From assembly GCA_013697045.1 (NCBI GenBank), contig JACCXJ010000336.1, forward strand, positions 1 to 36,969: 36,969 nt of DNA, given 5' to 3'. Below the pieces are notes generated by a model that was given only the letters and a program-made list of their open reading frames with translations, had not been told where the DNA came from and made no database searches. Every line of letters starts with the position of its first letter. Position 1 is the stretch's first letter. Positions 8,741 to 16,242 of this stretch are shown here, in pieces. The DNA comes from Gammaproteobacteria bacterium. Lineage in GTDB: Bacteria > Pseudomonadota > Gammaproteobacteria > JACCXJ01. Position numbers and translations under genes: made by a program.

Positions 8741-9072
8741 CTCTCAATCGCGATCAGCGGCAAAGGTGACGTGGACCTCGCGTCGGAAAAGATCAACATG
8801 CGGGTCACGCCCTATTCCAAGGACTTCAGCCCGTTCACGTTGTGTTCCCCGAGTCGCGTCGGCGGCAAGCTCGCCGATCGGGACGTGTTCCCGGACGCCG
8901 CGAAATTGGGCCCCGGCGACAGGCTCAAGCACTCGTGAGCGCGACGTTGTCGGCGATCATCGGCCTGTTGCCGCCGATGGATATGGTCCTCGCTAATGAC
9001 GGTCCGTGCCGGGATCTGCTGACTGAGGTGCCCGAGTCAATCAACGAAGTGTCGGAGGCACCGGCCCGTTGA
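8741..9072 (+). pseudogene. AsmA-family protein, C-terminal fragment with frameshift
   Basis: The first frame (8741-8938) reads ISGKGDVDLASEKINMRVTP then SPFTLCSPSRVGGKLAD, the terminal beta-strand pattern of AsmA-like proteins, where the line is typically SPLxLRSPxxVxGxFxDP. It stops at 8936. A second frame starting at the overlapping GTG 8935 continues with LSAIIGLLPPMDMVLAND and CRDLL, matching the family ending (LLPLIE then CxxL). AsmA proteins span the envelope and help move phospholipids. Only the last ~110 codons of a gene usually 600 or more codons long remain, with a frameshift between the halves. Confidence 0.55.
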
Positions 9073-9269
9073 ATCGCTCGAAGGCGGACGCCAGAATCGG
9101 GGAAGCTGCTTCAGGAATGACAGAATACCGTGGCCTGTCCCCGATTTCCCGCCGCTCAACCCGTTTCCTACGGGCTGGCCCTCGAAGCGCGCCTCTTGAC
9201 TGCGGCCTCCTCGCTAGAGGACTCGCCGGTCAATCTCACCACCCCGACCGGCCTGTATGTCCTAGAGCA
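9073..9269. other. Short non-coding junction with a possible transposon-end motif
   Basis: Between the AsmA remnant and the next reverse gene. The stretch GACAGAATACCGTGGCCTGTCC at 9119-9140 and the following CCGATTTCC recall the conserved sequence found beside REP-associated/IS200-like transposase genes, from memory only. No reading frame is convincing. Confidence 0.2.
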
Positions 9270-9749
9270 CTAGGACCACGCCTCGCGGGGCAGCAGCTTG
9301 AAGACGGGGCTGTCTTGCTCCTCGGAGTTAAGCGTCTGGCGCAGGGCCGGGACCAACTGCTCCAGGCTCGCCGCCGGGTTCTCGCGTTGGTAGATGAAGT
9401 AGCGGTCGGTCTGCAGGTCAAAGGGGTACTTGTCGCCCTCGCAACGCAGCATGAAGGTCCGCTTCTCGCGTAGCGCGTGGCGGATGCCTAGCTCGTAGAA
9501 GACGTTGGCGTTGTCGATCGAGAGGTCCGCGACGACCAGGTCGGCGGTCAACAGGCGCTGAAACATGTCCACGCGAATGTTGCCGGCGCGGAGGATGTCG
9601 AGCGTCGTCCGGCCGTCCACCCCGACGCATTCCAACGCGGGAACGATCAACTGCTTCTGGACGGCGTCGAAGTTGACCTCATTCTGATTCCGATCCGTCT
9701 TCGTTCCGAACGGGCGGACGATAAAGGCTCGCAGCGATTTTTCTGACAT
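9270..9749 (-). pseudogene. DUF4071-type N-terminal domain (nucleoside deoxyribosyltransferase-like), truncated
   Basis: A 159-aa frame: FIVRPFG at the start, then FDAVQKQLIVPAL, RAGNIRVDMFQRLLTADLVV, and the core DLSIDNANVFYELGIRHALR, followed by DSPVFKLLP. This pattern is the N-terminal domain of long TPR proteins annotated DUF4071/MAP3K TRAFs-binding, whose fold is related to nucleotide-processing enzymes and which are frequent around bacterial conflict systems. In that family the chain goes on for several hundred residues after FKLLPDL; here it stops after REAWS. The strong Shine-Dalgarno (GGGAGGTGAGAG) supports the start at 9749. Probably a truncated gene, though a stand-alone sensor domain is possible. 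Confidence 0.55.
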
Positions 9750-9932
9750 CTCTCACCTCCCTTTCCGATGAAGGATCCGAACGTGTTCTCGGCGACATGA
9801 AAGGTGTTCATGCCGGGTATCGAGCCCTGCTCGCCGATCTCGCTGACGGTCACCACACAGTTTGCCAGCAGCTCCGTCCAGCGATCGGGCGCGGATCGAC
9901 CGAAGAAGACCATCTGTTTTTTCGGACGGGCC

Positions 9933-11501
9933 TCACGATGGCGTCGTCGACTCCAACGCCGGCGACGTTCCGGCTGCGCCGGAAGGGCGTTTGACCTTGT
10001 CGTAGGCATCCATGAAGACCCCTTGTGCGTGATATTTCTGACGGACGTCGTCATACAGGCGGCAATCGAACATGCGGCGAAACTCTTCGCGTGTCAGCTC
10101 GGTCACGGCGTATAGACACTGGTAGCCACGGTGCGAGATGGCGTAGTCTTGCATCGTCCTGACGGCGCGGCGGGAATCATAGGGCTCGCCTCTCAGAACC
10201 GAACCAGGCGCATACCAGGCCCCGATGTCCACGAACATCTCGTAGTCCTCGACCCCCTCGTCCGGTTTCAAGAGACCCTGTGGCTCGGTCCGGTGGATCC
10301 GGTGAGGACAGAGCCAGAGCGGGTAACACTCGAAGTTGCCATGAAAGAACTCGACGCTGTTCTCGAGATCCGCGATCGGCATCAGGACCTCCTGGCAGAC
10401 GTGCTTGTTCTCATAATAGGCGCGGATCGCTTCGCTCTGTGTCAGCTTGAGGAACGCGATCTTGGGCGGCATCATCCATCCCAAGAGATAACGAAACACG
10501 GGATGATTGCCGAACGGGATGATCAGTTCCCCTTCCCAGAAGATGCTGCGCGTGTGACGGCGGTAATATTGTCTCAGGGGGATGTATTCATCGCCCGCGC
10601 CCCGCTCCACAAAGGACTCGCAGTGTTTGTAGAACCAGGGTTTGAACCACCGGCCGATGGCATTGACCTTGGCGTCCTCCGGGCCATCCACGAAATCGCC
10701 GGTGATGATCACGCCGCGGTCGCGCCCGTACAGGATGCCTTCGACGAACTCCGGCGGGTGGTCGCGGCAGGCGATGCGGGTGAACGATTCGCAGGCGTCG
10801 TCCAAGCGGTAGGCCGGCAGGTAACGCACGTGTACCCAGGGCTTGCAGCGGATGATACGAAGCTCCACGGCCACGAGGATCCCGAGCGCCCCATACGACC
10901 ACGGCAGCGCGCGGAACAGATCGGCATGCTGTAAACGTGTGGCGCGCACGAGCGTGGCATCGCCGATGACCACCTCGCAGGCCTCGACGATGTCCGCGAA
11001 GAGACCGTATCGGTGCGACGAGGCCTCGATGCCGTAGCCGAGGAGCAGTCCGCCGACCGTGAGGTCGTCGAGCTCCGGCACGATCGGCAGGGTCCATCCC
11101 TTGGGGATGAGGTAGCGGGTCAATTGGCCGATGCTGACGCCGGGCTCGACCCGAACGACGCACCGTTCCGTATCCAACGCGAGGATGTCGTAGAGGGCAA
11201 CGCGCACCGTGTTGTCACGCGCCTTATAACGGGCGACCCGGGGGGAGACGCTCATCCAGGGTTTGCGCGCGGTACACAGCGGCGGCCGGGTCCCCGCGAC
11301 ACGCCAGTCGCGCACCTGCGCCTGGATGCCAGAGACGCGCCGCTCATGGGCCTCCGGGGCGCCACGCCAGCCGCGCTGGTAGAAACCCCGCAGTGCCCAG
11401 AAGAGATTGAACGCGAGCGACAGGGGCAGCACCACCGGCACCACGAACAGCCAACGATATCGCACCAGGATGTCGGCCAGCTTGGTGGTGTGCGTACCCA
11501 T
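9933..11501 (-). CDS. FAD-linked delta(24)-sterol reductase (DHCR24/seladin-1 homologue)
   Basis: About 522 aa, colinear with eukaryotic DHCR24 (516 aa in human), which reduces the sterol side-chain C24 double bond using FAD and NADPH. An N-terminal membrane segment (WLFVVPVVLPLSLAFNLFWA, about residues 15-36) precedes the FAD-binding PCMH domain with WTLPIVPELDDLTVGG and GIEASSHRYGLF near residues 135-165. Later blocks also match: FVEGILYGRDRGVIITGDF, KPWFYKH, YIPLRQYYRRHTRSIFWE, IPFGNHPVFRYLLGWMMPPK, KLTQSEAIR and YPLWLCPHR. Start at 11501 gives the best length; ATG 11546 is an alternative. No other sterol genes are nearby, so the substrate may be a host, environmental or self-made sterol or another terpenoid. 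Confidence 0.88.
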   Translation of the reverse strand: MGTHTTKLADILVRYRWLFVVPVVLPLSLAFNLFWALRGFYQRGWRGAPEAHERRVSGIQAQVRDWRVAGTRPPLCTARKPWMSVSPRVARYKARDNTVRVALYDILALDTERCVVRVEPGVSIGQLTRYLIPKGWTLPIVPELDDLTVGGLLLGYGIEASSHRYGLFADIVEACEVVIGDATLVRATRLQHADLFRALPWSYGALGILVAVELRIIRCKPWVHVRYLPAYRLDDACESFTRIACRDHPPEFVEGILYGRDRGVIITGDFVDGPEDAKVNAIGRWFKPWFYKHCESFVERGAGDEYIPLRQYYRRHTRSIFWEGELIIPFGNHPVFRYLLGWMMPPKIAFLKLTQSEAIRAYYENKHVCQEVLMPIADLENSVEFFHGNFECYPLWLCPHRIHRTEPQGLLKPDEGVEDYEMFVDIGAWYAPGSVLRGEPYDSRRAVRTMQDYAISHRGYQCLYAVTELTREEFRRMFDCRLYDDVRQKYHAQGVFMDAYDKVKRPSGAAGTSPALESTTPS

Positions 11502-11556
11502 TACCCCAGACAGCGCTCGCGTCCCTAATAGAAGGGCCGCGCCCATTACCAGTATT

Positions 11557-12256
11557 GCAGGATGGGTACGACCTCGTACCAGAGGGCAAGCGCACTCCGA
11601 TAACGTTCGTAGACCAGGATGGGAATGTCTCGCGCGATGGTCAACCGCCCTTCCTGGGTGGTCTTGCACGCGAGCGGGTTTCCGACCGGTTCGAAAGTGG
11701 TTCCCCGGCTACACCGCCCCTACGCCATGATGTGACTCCGCGGCAACTCTGTCAATGCGAGCCTGCGCCGCGAGGCCGGCGGAACGGCCCACCGGACCGG
11801 ATCCTCGCCGTTCTCGCGACGCGCCGCAGTGGCAGATCCGGACTCAAAAAGATGCTGGACCAGCAGCGCACCGTGCGCTCACGTGGAAGACCTTCGGGGC
11901 AGCGGCAAATGCGGGATGGTCCAGCGGGTGATGGGGTGGATCGCGGCGCCCCTGTCTGTCGGGCGCGGCGATCTGGAAGAGATCCCGGGCGCCCAGCAAC
12001 CCCTCTCCTCGAAGGTTTCGACCTCGGGCGTCTCGTCGAGGCCAGCAGCTACCGTATCGTGAACAGCCCGGATATCGTGCCCATCTCACCACCCGGTTGC
12101 GCCGGGCTCGGTAGCGAGCTGAGTATCCAGTTCGCACACGTGACGGCCAACCCCGTGGCATGCTGTACCCAGATGGGCTCTATCGGCGCGGACCACTCAT
12201 GCAGCGGTACCTACGTGCCTTACTTGCAGCAACTGGCCAACGGCTTCAGTGGATAA
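11557..12256 (+). pseudogene. Degraded class 3 lipase-like gene
   Basis: Two pieces in one frame resemble a fungal-type (class 3) lipase: the beginning QDGYDLVPEGKRTPITFVDQ with PPFLGGLA near 11557-11670, and the end SYRIVNSPDIVPISPPG near 12043-12096 with CTQMGSIGADHSCSGTYVPY before the stop at 12254. The second piece matches the family region that carries the acid residue (YRVVNxxDIVP). The middle, where GHSLGG should lie, is not recognisable, so the gene is broken by deletion or several frameshifts. Moderate confidence for the 3' piece, low for the 5' piece. Confidence 0.4.
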
Positions 12257-12543
12257 AGGCCAAGGCGGGTTGAAACGGGCTGCCGTGTGTAGCGGTACGA
12301 TGTTGATCACACCGCATCGCCTGAGCGGTGGTTTCTCGACTAGCCTGCGTCGGATTTTATCCTTGATCGCTGGGGCGCTGTGGAGCTTGTGGGTAGCCGC
12401 CGAATTGTGCGGAGCGGAGCCTTTTGTACGACCGATGATGATCCGCACGCCCTGACCTTCGACGATGCGCTGCTCGCGCTGTCCCGGATCACCTACCTGT
12501 ACTACGAAGCCAACGGCCACCGCTTCGTACGATTGCCAAAGTT
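12257..12543 (+). other. 287-bp junction with a possible gene fragment
   Basis: Residues LTFDDALLALSRITYLYYEA followed by NGHRF (12445-12525) look like a real protein segment, with a helix and aromatic pattern somewhat like part of the large DUF499 ATPases, but the match is too short to name. On the left the sequence joins the lipase remnant, and on the right it switches abruptly into pbpC at about 12544. Confidence 0.25.
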
Positions 12544-13052
12544 AACTTCAGCGGCGAGCCCATGCACGAGGTCTCCGGGGTCACGGGGGCGGCGCCGGTG
12601 TGGCACGAGGTCATGGACCATCTGCACCGGAGCGCACCAGGCACGGCACCCCCTCCCCCCCAAGGCGGGGTCGCAGAGGATCTCGTGTTCACCCCGCCCA
12701 TCGAGACACCCCGCCGCGAGTGGTTCCTCGCAGACACCGCGATGCGCCGGATCGCTTTGCCGGTACCGAGGCGCGCCGCCCGCATATCGTCTATCCCGGC
12801 CGCGAGCATCGCCCTGCACCCGGATATCCCCGCCGAACGCCAGCGCCTGTTCCTCAGGGCCGAACCCGCGCTACCGGGTCTCGCCTGGCAGATCGATCGA
12901 GTGCCCTTCATAACTGCAGCGGGCACATCGCCAGCGGGCACATCGCCACCAGTGGGCTGGCAGCCGGTGCCGGCCGACATCATCTCACGCTCCTCGATCC
13001 GAACGGCCGGGTAGTGGACAGCGTGGTCTTCGAGGTGCGCGGGTGGCGCTGA
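12544..13052 (+). pseudogene. pbpC: pbpC (penicillin-binding protein 1C) 3' remnant, copy 1
   Basis: Residues NFSGEPMHEVSGVTGAAPVW and EVMDHLHR are the last part of a transpeptidase domain, followed by the BiPBP_C domain (DIPAERQRLFLRAEP, then RHHLTLLDPNGRVVDSV with FEVRG before the stop at 13050). Reading it needs frameshifts near 12740 and 12900, the second beside a tandem GCGGGCACATCGCCA duplication. Functional PbpC is about 750 aa; here under 170 codons survive. It is part of a direct repeat shared with 16306-16779. Confidence 0.65.
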
Positions 13053-13202
13053 CACGCCGCGCGAGTACGCGGCGGGCCGGACTTGGGCTATCCTTGCATC
13101 GATGTCACGACGCGCGCGCCCGGGGAGGGGCCTGTAGGAGAGGGATCTAGGGATCTATAGATCAGGGGGTGCGGGGCCGCTACGCGGCATTCATCCATGA
13201 CC
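12544..13202 (+). repeat. Direct repeat, copy 1 (pbpC 3' end through capD 5' end)
   Basis: This segment matches 16306-16779 from the pbpC piece (AACTTCAGCGGCGA) through the pbpC/capD gap (GACTTGGGCTATCCTT, GATGTCACGACG) into the first ~20 codons of capD (GCCGCTACGCGGCATTCA, CATGACC). Copy 1 keeps ~172 bp missing from copy 2, but lacks the capD GTG start (GTA here). The repeats start 3,762 bp apart in the same orientation and bracket the GH19/TIR/SLATT genes. Confidence 0.75.
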
Positions 13203-13213
13203 CCGCCACCGCA

Positions 13214-13639
13214 TTACTTCACCCTTTCGACGGCAAACGTCCTGCCATCGGCCCTGATGAATTTACCGGAGTTAAAGCGGTTATCGTCGAAGATGAATTT
13301 ATCCGTGCCTTTGCCGGAATCTTCGGATACAAAAATGGGTTTACCTTCGGGCGTTGTACTGTCGAAGAAAAACGGCATGGCCCCACTACCCTTGGCCCAT
13401 CTCACTTCGAAGGCCATTTTGATGGGGTTGACCGTGCAGGTGGTGTTGCCGACTCTGTAGCGGCCCTCGAATTCGGATAGAACCGTGCTGGCCTCGGCCA
13501 GACGTAGGGGATTCGAGGTCACGGCCGGCAAAGACAGGGCTGCATGGCCTTGGGGCAACTCCCCCGCGAGGGATATCCCGCAGATTACGGCGACTACGAG
13601 GGTTCGGCTCGGGAAGAAATATAACGATGTCTTTTGCAT
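13214..13639 (-). CDS. Small secreted protein of unknown function
   Basis: A 141-aa protein with a clear Sec signal: basic MQKTSLYFFPSR, hydrophobic TLVVAVICGISLAG, and a likely cleavage after GHAALS or nearby. The mature part (about 110 aa) is rich in beta-prone stretches (FEGRYRVGNTTCTVNPIKMA, KPIFVSEDSG, TDKFIFDDNRF) and has one Cys after the signal region. I do not recognise the family; it resembles small periplasmic lipocalin-like or DUF proteins in general pattern only. Start at 13639 was chosen because the longer upstream frame overlaps the GH19 gene. It is 115 bp downstream of the GH19 gene on the same strand. Confidence 0.65.
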   Translation of the reverse strand: MQKTSLYFFPSRTLVVAVICGISLAGELPQGHAALSLPAVTSNPLRLAEASTVLSEFEGRYRVGNTTCTVNPIKMAFEVRWAKGSGAMPFFFDSTTPEGKPIFVSEDSGKGTDKFIFDDNRFNSGKFIRADGRTFAVERVK

Positions 13640-13754
13640 AATCTGACGCCCAGTGTAGAGCCATCCCGGGCTGGACTGGTTTCCTCGCGAATTTCCGTAG
13701 GCAAGCCACCGGGGCAACGGGTCTGAACCCGTTGCCCCGGAGCTTCCATTCGAC

Positions 13755-14513
13755 TTAGAGCTTCGCCAGATACGTCTCCGCCACGGCGGCGATCTCCTTG
13801 GCCTTATCGGTTCCGTTGATGCAGTGACGGGCATTGAAGAAATCCGTTTTATGCGCGTCGATGTAATCGGATATCTTCCGCTCGGTGAACATGCCGGTCT
13901 TGAAACCATGCACCAGCACGAACAAGGCGATCTCGCCGTCTAGCGCCAACTCGGGATGCTCGACCAGATCCCGGCCTAGCAGTTTGCCGTACTTCTCGTA
14001 GTTTTTCTTCCAGGTCAGTTGGACATATCCACGGCCATAGTAGGGATAATAAGCGGCATGGTGTTTTTTAAGATAGGCGTCGGGATCGTCCAGCCAATAG
14101 GCCTCAGTGACCGGCTTGAACGTATGGTTCGTCTCATGGTCGGCGGTCGCGAGAACATAGGCGATCTCGGTTTTCAGGCCGATGCCCTGGCGGAGGCATT
14201 CGCTTTTGATGGCCTCGATCGTTCCGTCTCTAGTGGTGAAGTCGTGGGCCTGGGCAGATTTGGCCTCATCCAACATTTGCTGAAGTTTGCTAACGGAATC
14301 CGCATCGATCGACTCTGGATCGCCCTGTTGGGCATCGGCGATGAATTCGGCCCAGGCATTGCGGATTTTCGGCCCGTATTCGCCATCGATATCTCCCGTT
14401 GGATAGCCGAGTCTGGCAAGGGCGCTCTGTAGCTCGGTAATTTGATCGGTGTTCAGTTCCTTGATGAGTATGGATTGACCTTGGGGTATAGCCGTTAGGT
14501 TTGCGAGTTTCAT
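13755..14513 (-). CDS. Peptidoglycan-binding / GH19 chitinase-like hydrolase (endolysin type)
   Basis: A 252-aa protein with a peptidoglycan-binding helical domain (about residues 20-62, TELQSALARLGYPTGDIDGE) and a GH19 lysozyme/chitinase-like domain. Catalytic-site motifs are ATADHETNHTF with Glu127 as probable acid, the second acidic region VTEAYW near 137, and YYGRGYVQLTWKKNYEKYG at 159-176, a GH19 hallmark. Phage endolysins and some effector toxins have this form. No signal peptide is visible, so export would need a holin or another route. SD CGGAGGAC precedes the ATG at 14513. It follows the TIR and SLATT genes on the same strand, 82 bp from the TIR frame end. Confidence 0.85.
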   Translation of the reverse strand: MKLANLTAIPQGQSILIKELNTDQITELQSALARLGYPTGDIDGEYGPKIRNAWAEFIADAQQGDPESIDADSVSKLQQMLDEAKSAQAHDFTTRDGTIEAIKSECLRQGIGLKTEIAYVLATADHETNHTFKPVTEAYWLDDPDAYLKKHHAAYYPYYGRGYVQLTWKKNYEKYGKLLGRDLVEHPELALDGEIALFVLVHGFKTGMFTERKISDYIDAHKTDFFNARHCINGTDKAKEIAAVAETYLAKL

Positions 14514-14595
14514 GGTAGTCCTCCGAGAGTTTTGACCTTGACGTTCCAGGGCGCGGAAGGCGGCAGGCAGCATCGGCCAACGGCTAGCATCCGGG

Positions 14596-15136
14596 CTAGA
14601 AGGGCTGGCCGGCGCCGCTCTGGGCCAGGCGTTCGAGTGGGGCTCGAAGAAGGTCGACGAGGCGCAGCGCTCGCATCCGAAGACGGAGGAGCGCATCGGC
14701 GACGTCGAGGCCTACGTCGCGCGCGAGTACTCCGGGGGAGCCGCGCCGTCGATGCAAGAGGGGACATGGAAGGCTGCCGGCCAAGCCGGTTGGCGGGCGC
14801 GGAGCCGTGGGTTTCTCGGGCTGGGGTTGGTTGACCCCGCCCGCCGCGCAGGGCTGCACCTCGACCGGGAAGATCGCCTTGCCGCGCTCCCGCGCCTGCA
14901 CCAGCTCCGCAAAACACCATTTGGAGGCGAGCCAACTGGGCGTCAGCAGCGCAATCACCGCCTGGCACTGGCGCAGTTGCTGATAGAGCGTCTGCTCCCA
15001 ACCGCTGCCGCCTTTGATCCCCGCCTCCGGGTCGAAATCGAGGAACAGCGAAGTGGCCTTGTGCTTCCAGCCAAGCCTTCATCTCCGCCGCCGCCGCGTT
15101 GTCCGCGCTGCTGTGGTTGATGAATATCGCAGTCAT
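14596..15136 (-). pseudogene. TIR-domain protein, frameshifted
   Basis: From ATG 15136 the frame reads MTAIFINHSSADNAAAAEMK and AWLEAQGH, the first strand and helix of a bacterial TIR domain. At about 15052 the reading must shift frame to continue with TSLFLDFDPEAGIKGGSGWE, LYQQLRQCQAVIALLTPSWL, SKWCFAELVQARERGKAIFP and VEV. These are the BB-loop, beta-D/E and alpha-E parts; the catalytic Glu region of NADase TIRs corresponds to WCFAE. After about 14790 the sequence no longer resembles a TIR protein; a C-terminal module may have been lost. It lies 28 bp downstream of the SLATT gene. TIR domains signal through NAD+ cleavage in antiphage and immune systems. Confidence 0.7.
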
Positions 15137-15164
15137 CTCGATCGGCAGCCGTTGACGATGGTGC

Positions 15165-15773
15165 TCATGCGTCTTGCTCAGGCACGTTCGGTGGTTCCTG
15201 CTGGGCCGCACCCTTGGTTTGGCTGGAGTCGTCCAGCGGGGTTACCGTCACCCCGGGTTTCGGTGGTTCCTGCTGGGACCCCTCCTTGGCTTGAGACTGC
15301 CAGAAAAGTTGCTGTTCCTCGGCCAGAATGGTTTCGACCCGCTCGACCAGGAGGCGATAGGCGCTGGCCTCGTCCGGCGCGGCGGCGTACGCATCCGCGT
15401 TGTGGAGATACAGGCGGTATTCGCGTTTCATGCCTTCGGCGGCCTTGCGGTAGGCTTGCCAAGTCTCGCGGGGACGCAACAAGGTATCCACCGCTCGGCT
15501 GATGGTGACGGCGGCACCTAACGCGGCGGTAAGATGGCGCACCCACCAGTGCGCCGCGTCCAGCACTTGGAGCAGCGAAATAAGCGTGCCAAGGACGATG
15601 ACGCAGATGGCGAAGGCCAGATATCGGCGCTTTTGTTTCCCTGCGTTCTTGTCGTACCACTCGCGCTGGCCATCCAGGACAGTTTGGAAATAATAGTCGG
15701 CACGTTCCTGACGCGTTTCGATGGGCGACATCCAGGCGGGTTTGACAGTTGGGACATCGTTGTCTGACGGCAT
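15165..15773 (-). CDS. DUF4231 (SLATT-family) two-transmembrane protein
   Basis: A 202-aa protein with two membrane helices (about 51-69 YLAFAICVIVLGTLISLLQ, and 79-97) joined by a short aromatic turn, followed by a conserved helical region with TWQAYRKAAEGMKREYRLYL and LLVERVETILAEEQQLFW. This is the DUF4231/SLATT layout, a proposed pore-forming effector linked to nucleotide-signalling conflict systems. The C-tail has a duplicated QQEPP motif encoded by a 19-bp repeat. ATG 15773 was chosen for its GGGGAGG site; an earlier ATG at 15818 lacks one. It is the first gene of an apparent operon SLATT-TIR-GH19-secreted protein. Confidence 0.8.
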   Translation of the reverse strand: MPSDNDVPTVKPAWMSPIETRQERADYYFQTVLDGQREWYDKNAGKQKRRYLAFAICVIVLGTLISLLQVLDAAHWWVRHLTAALGAAVTISRAVDTLLRPRETWQAYRKAAEGMKREYRLYLHNADAYAAAPDEASAYRLLVERVETILAEEQQLFWQSQAKEGSQQEPPKPGVTVTPLDDSSQTKGAAQQEPPNVPEQDA

Positions 15774-15978
15774 GCGCGCCTCCCCTCTTAATTTAAATTT
15801 CGGGTTGATCACTGCCATGCTATCGCCGATCTCAGCCGACTACAGACTCTCAGGCGCGAAACCGGTCGACGAGCGTCGCTTGTAATATTAAGTCGATATC
15901 CTGCCACGATCGCCGTCGCGGGCCGCGTGCGGCGGGCACGCGTTTTCGATCGGCTCTGACCGCGTCGATTCGGACTCT

Positions 15979-16104
15979 ATGAAACCGGCCTGTCGGTACA
16001 TCGTGCCCCGCGAGATCGGCGACACGAGCGCCCTCCCCGAGCACTTCCCTCCCGTCCTCAGGCGGGTCTATGCCGTTCTTTTTCGTCAAGAAGGAGGGTA
16101 CTGA
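15979..16104 (+). pseudogene. recJ: recJ 5' fragment
   Basis: A 41-codon frame: CRYIVPREIG then LPEHFPPVLRRVYAVLF. RecJ (single-strand DNA exonuclease) proteins begin with a motif of the type IVRR...LP..LHPVLRRIYAARG, so this is most likely the first ~35 codons of recJ cut off and followed by unrelated bases. It has no continuation downstream and lies 139 bp before the second pbpC remnant. Confidence 0.45.
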
Positions 16105-16242
16105 TGGCCCAGTGAGTTGTCAAACACGCTAGCCCTGCGTCCAAGACCCGGGAGTTTTCGGGCAATTAATCGGTCCTGTATGGCAGATTTCGAGACGTCT
16201 TAGTCTCTCGCGCCAAGGAGGATTGTCGGCTCGAGGGGGCTG

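Noticed and set aside
10131-10934. Forward 267-codon frame opposite the DHCR24 homologue
   Set aside because: Antisense shadow; the reverse gene is colinear with a known family over its full length.
13152-13163. Perfect palindrome GATCTATAGATC in repeat copy 1
   Set aside because: Short, not present in copy 2 and without a gene context; probably chance.
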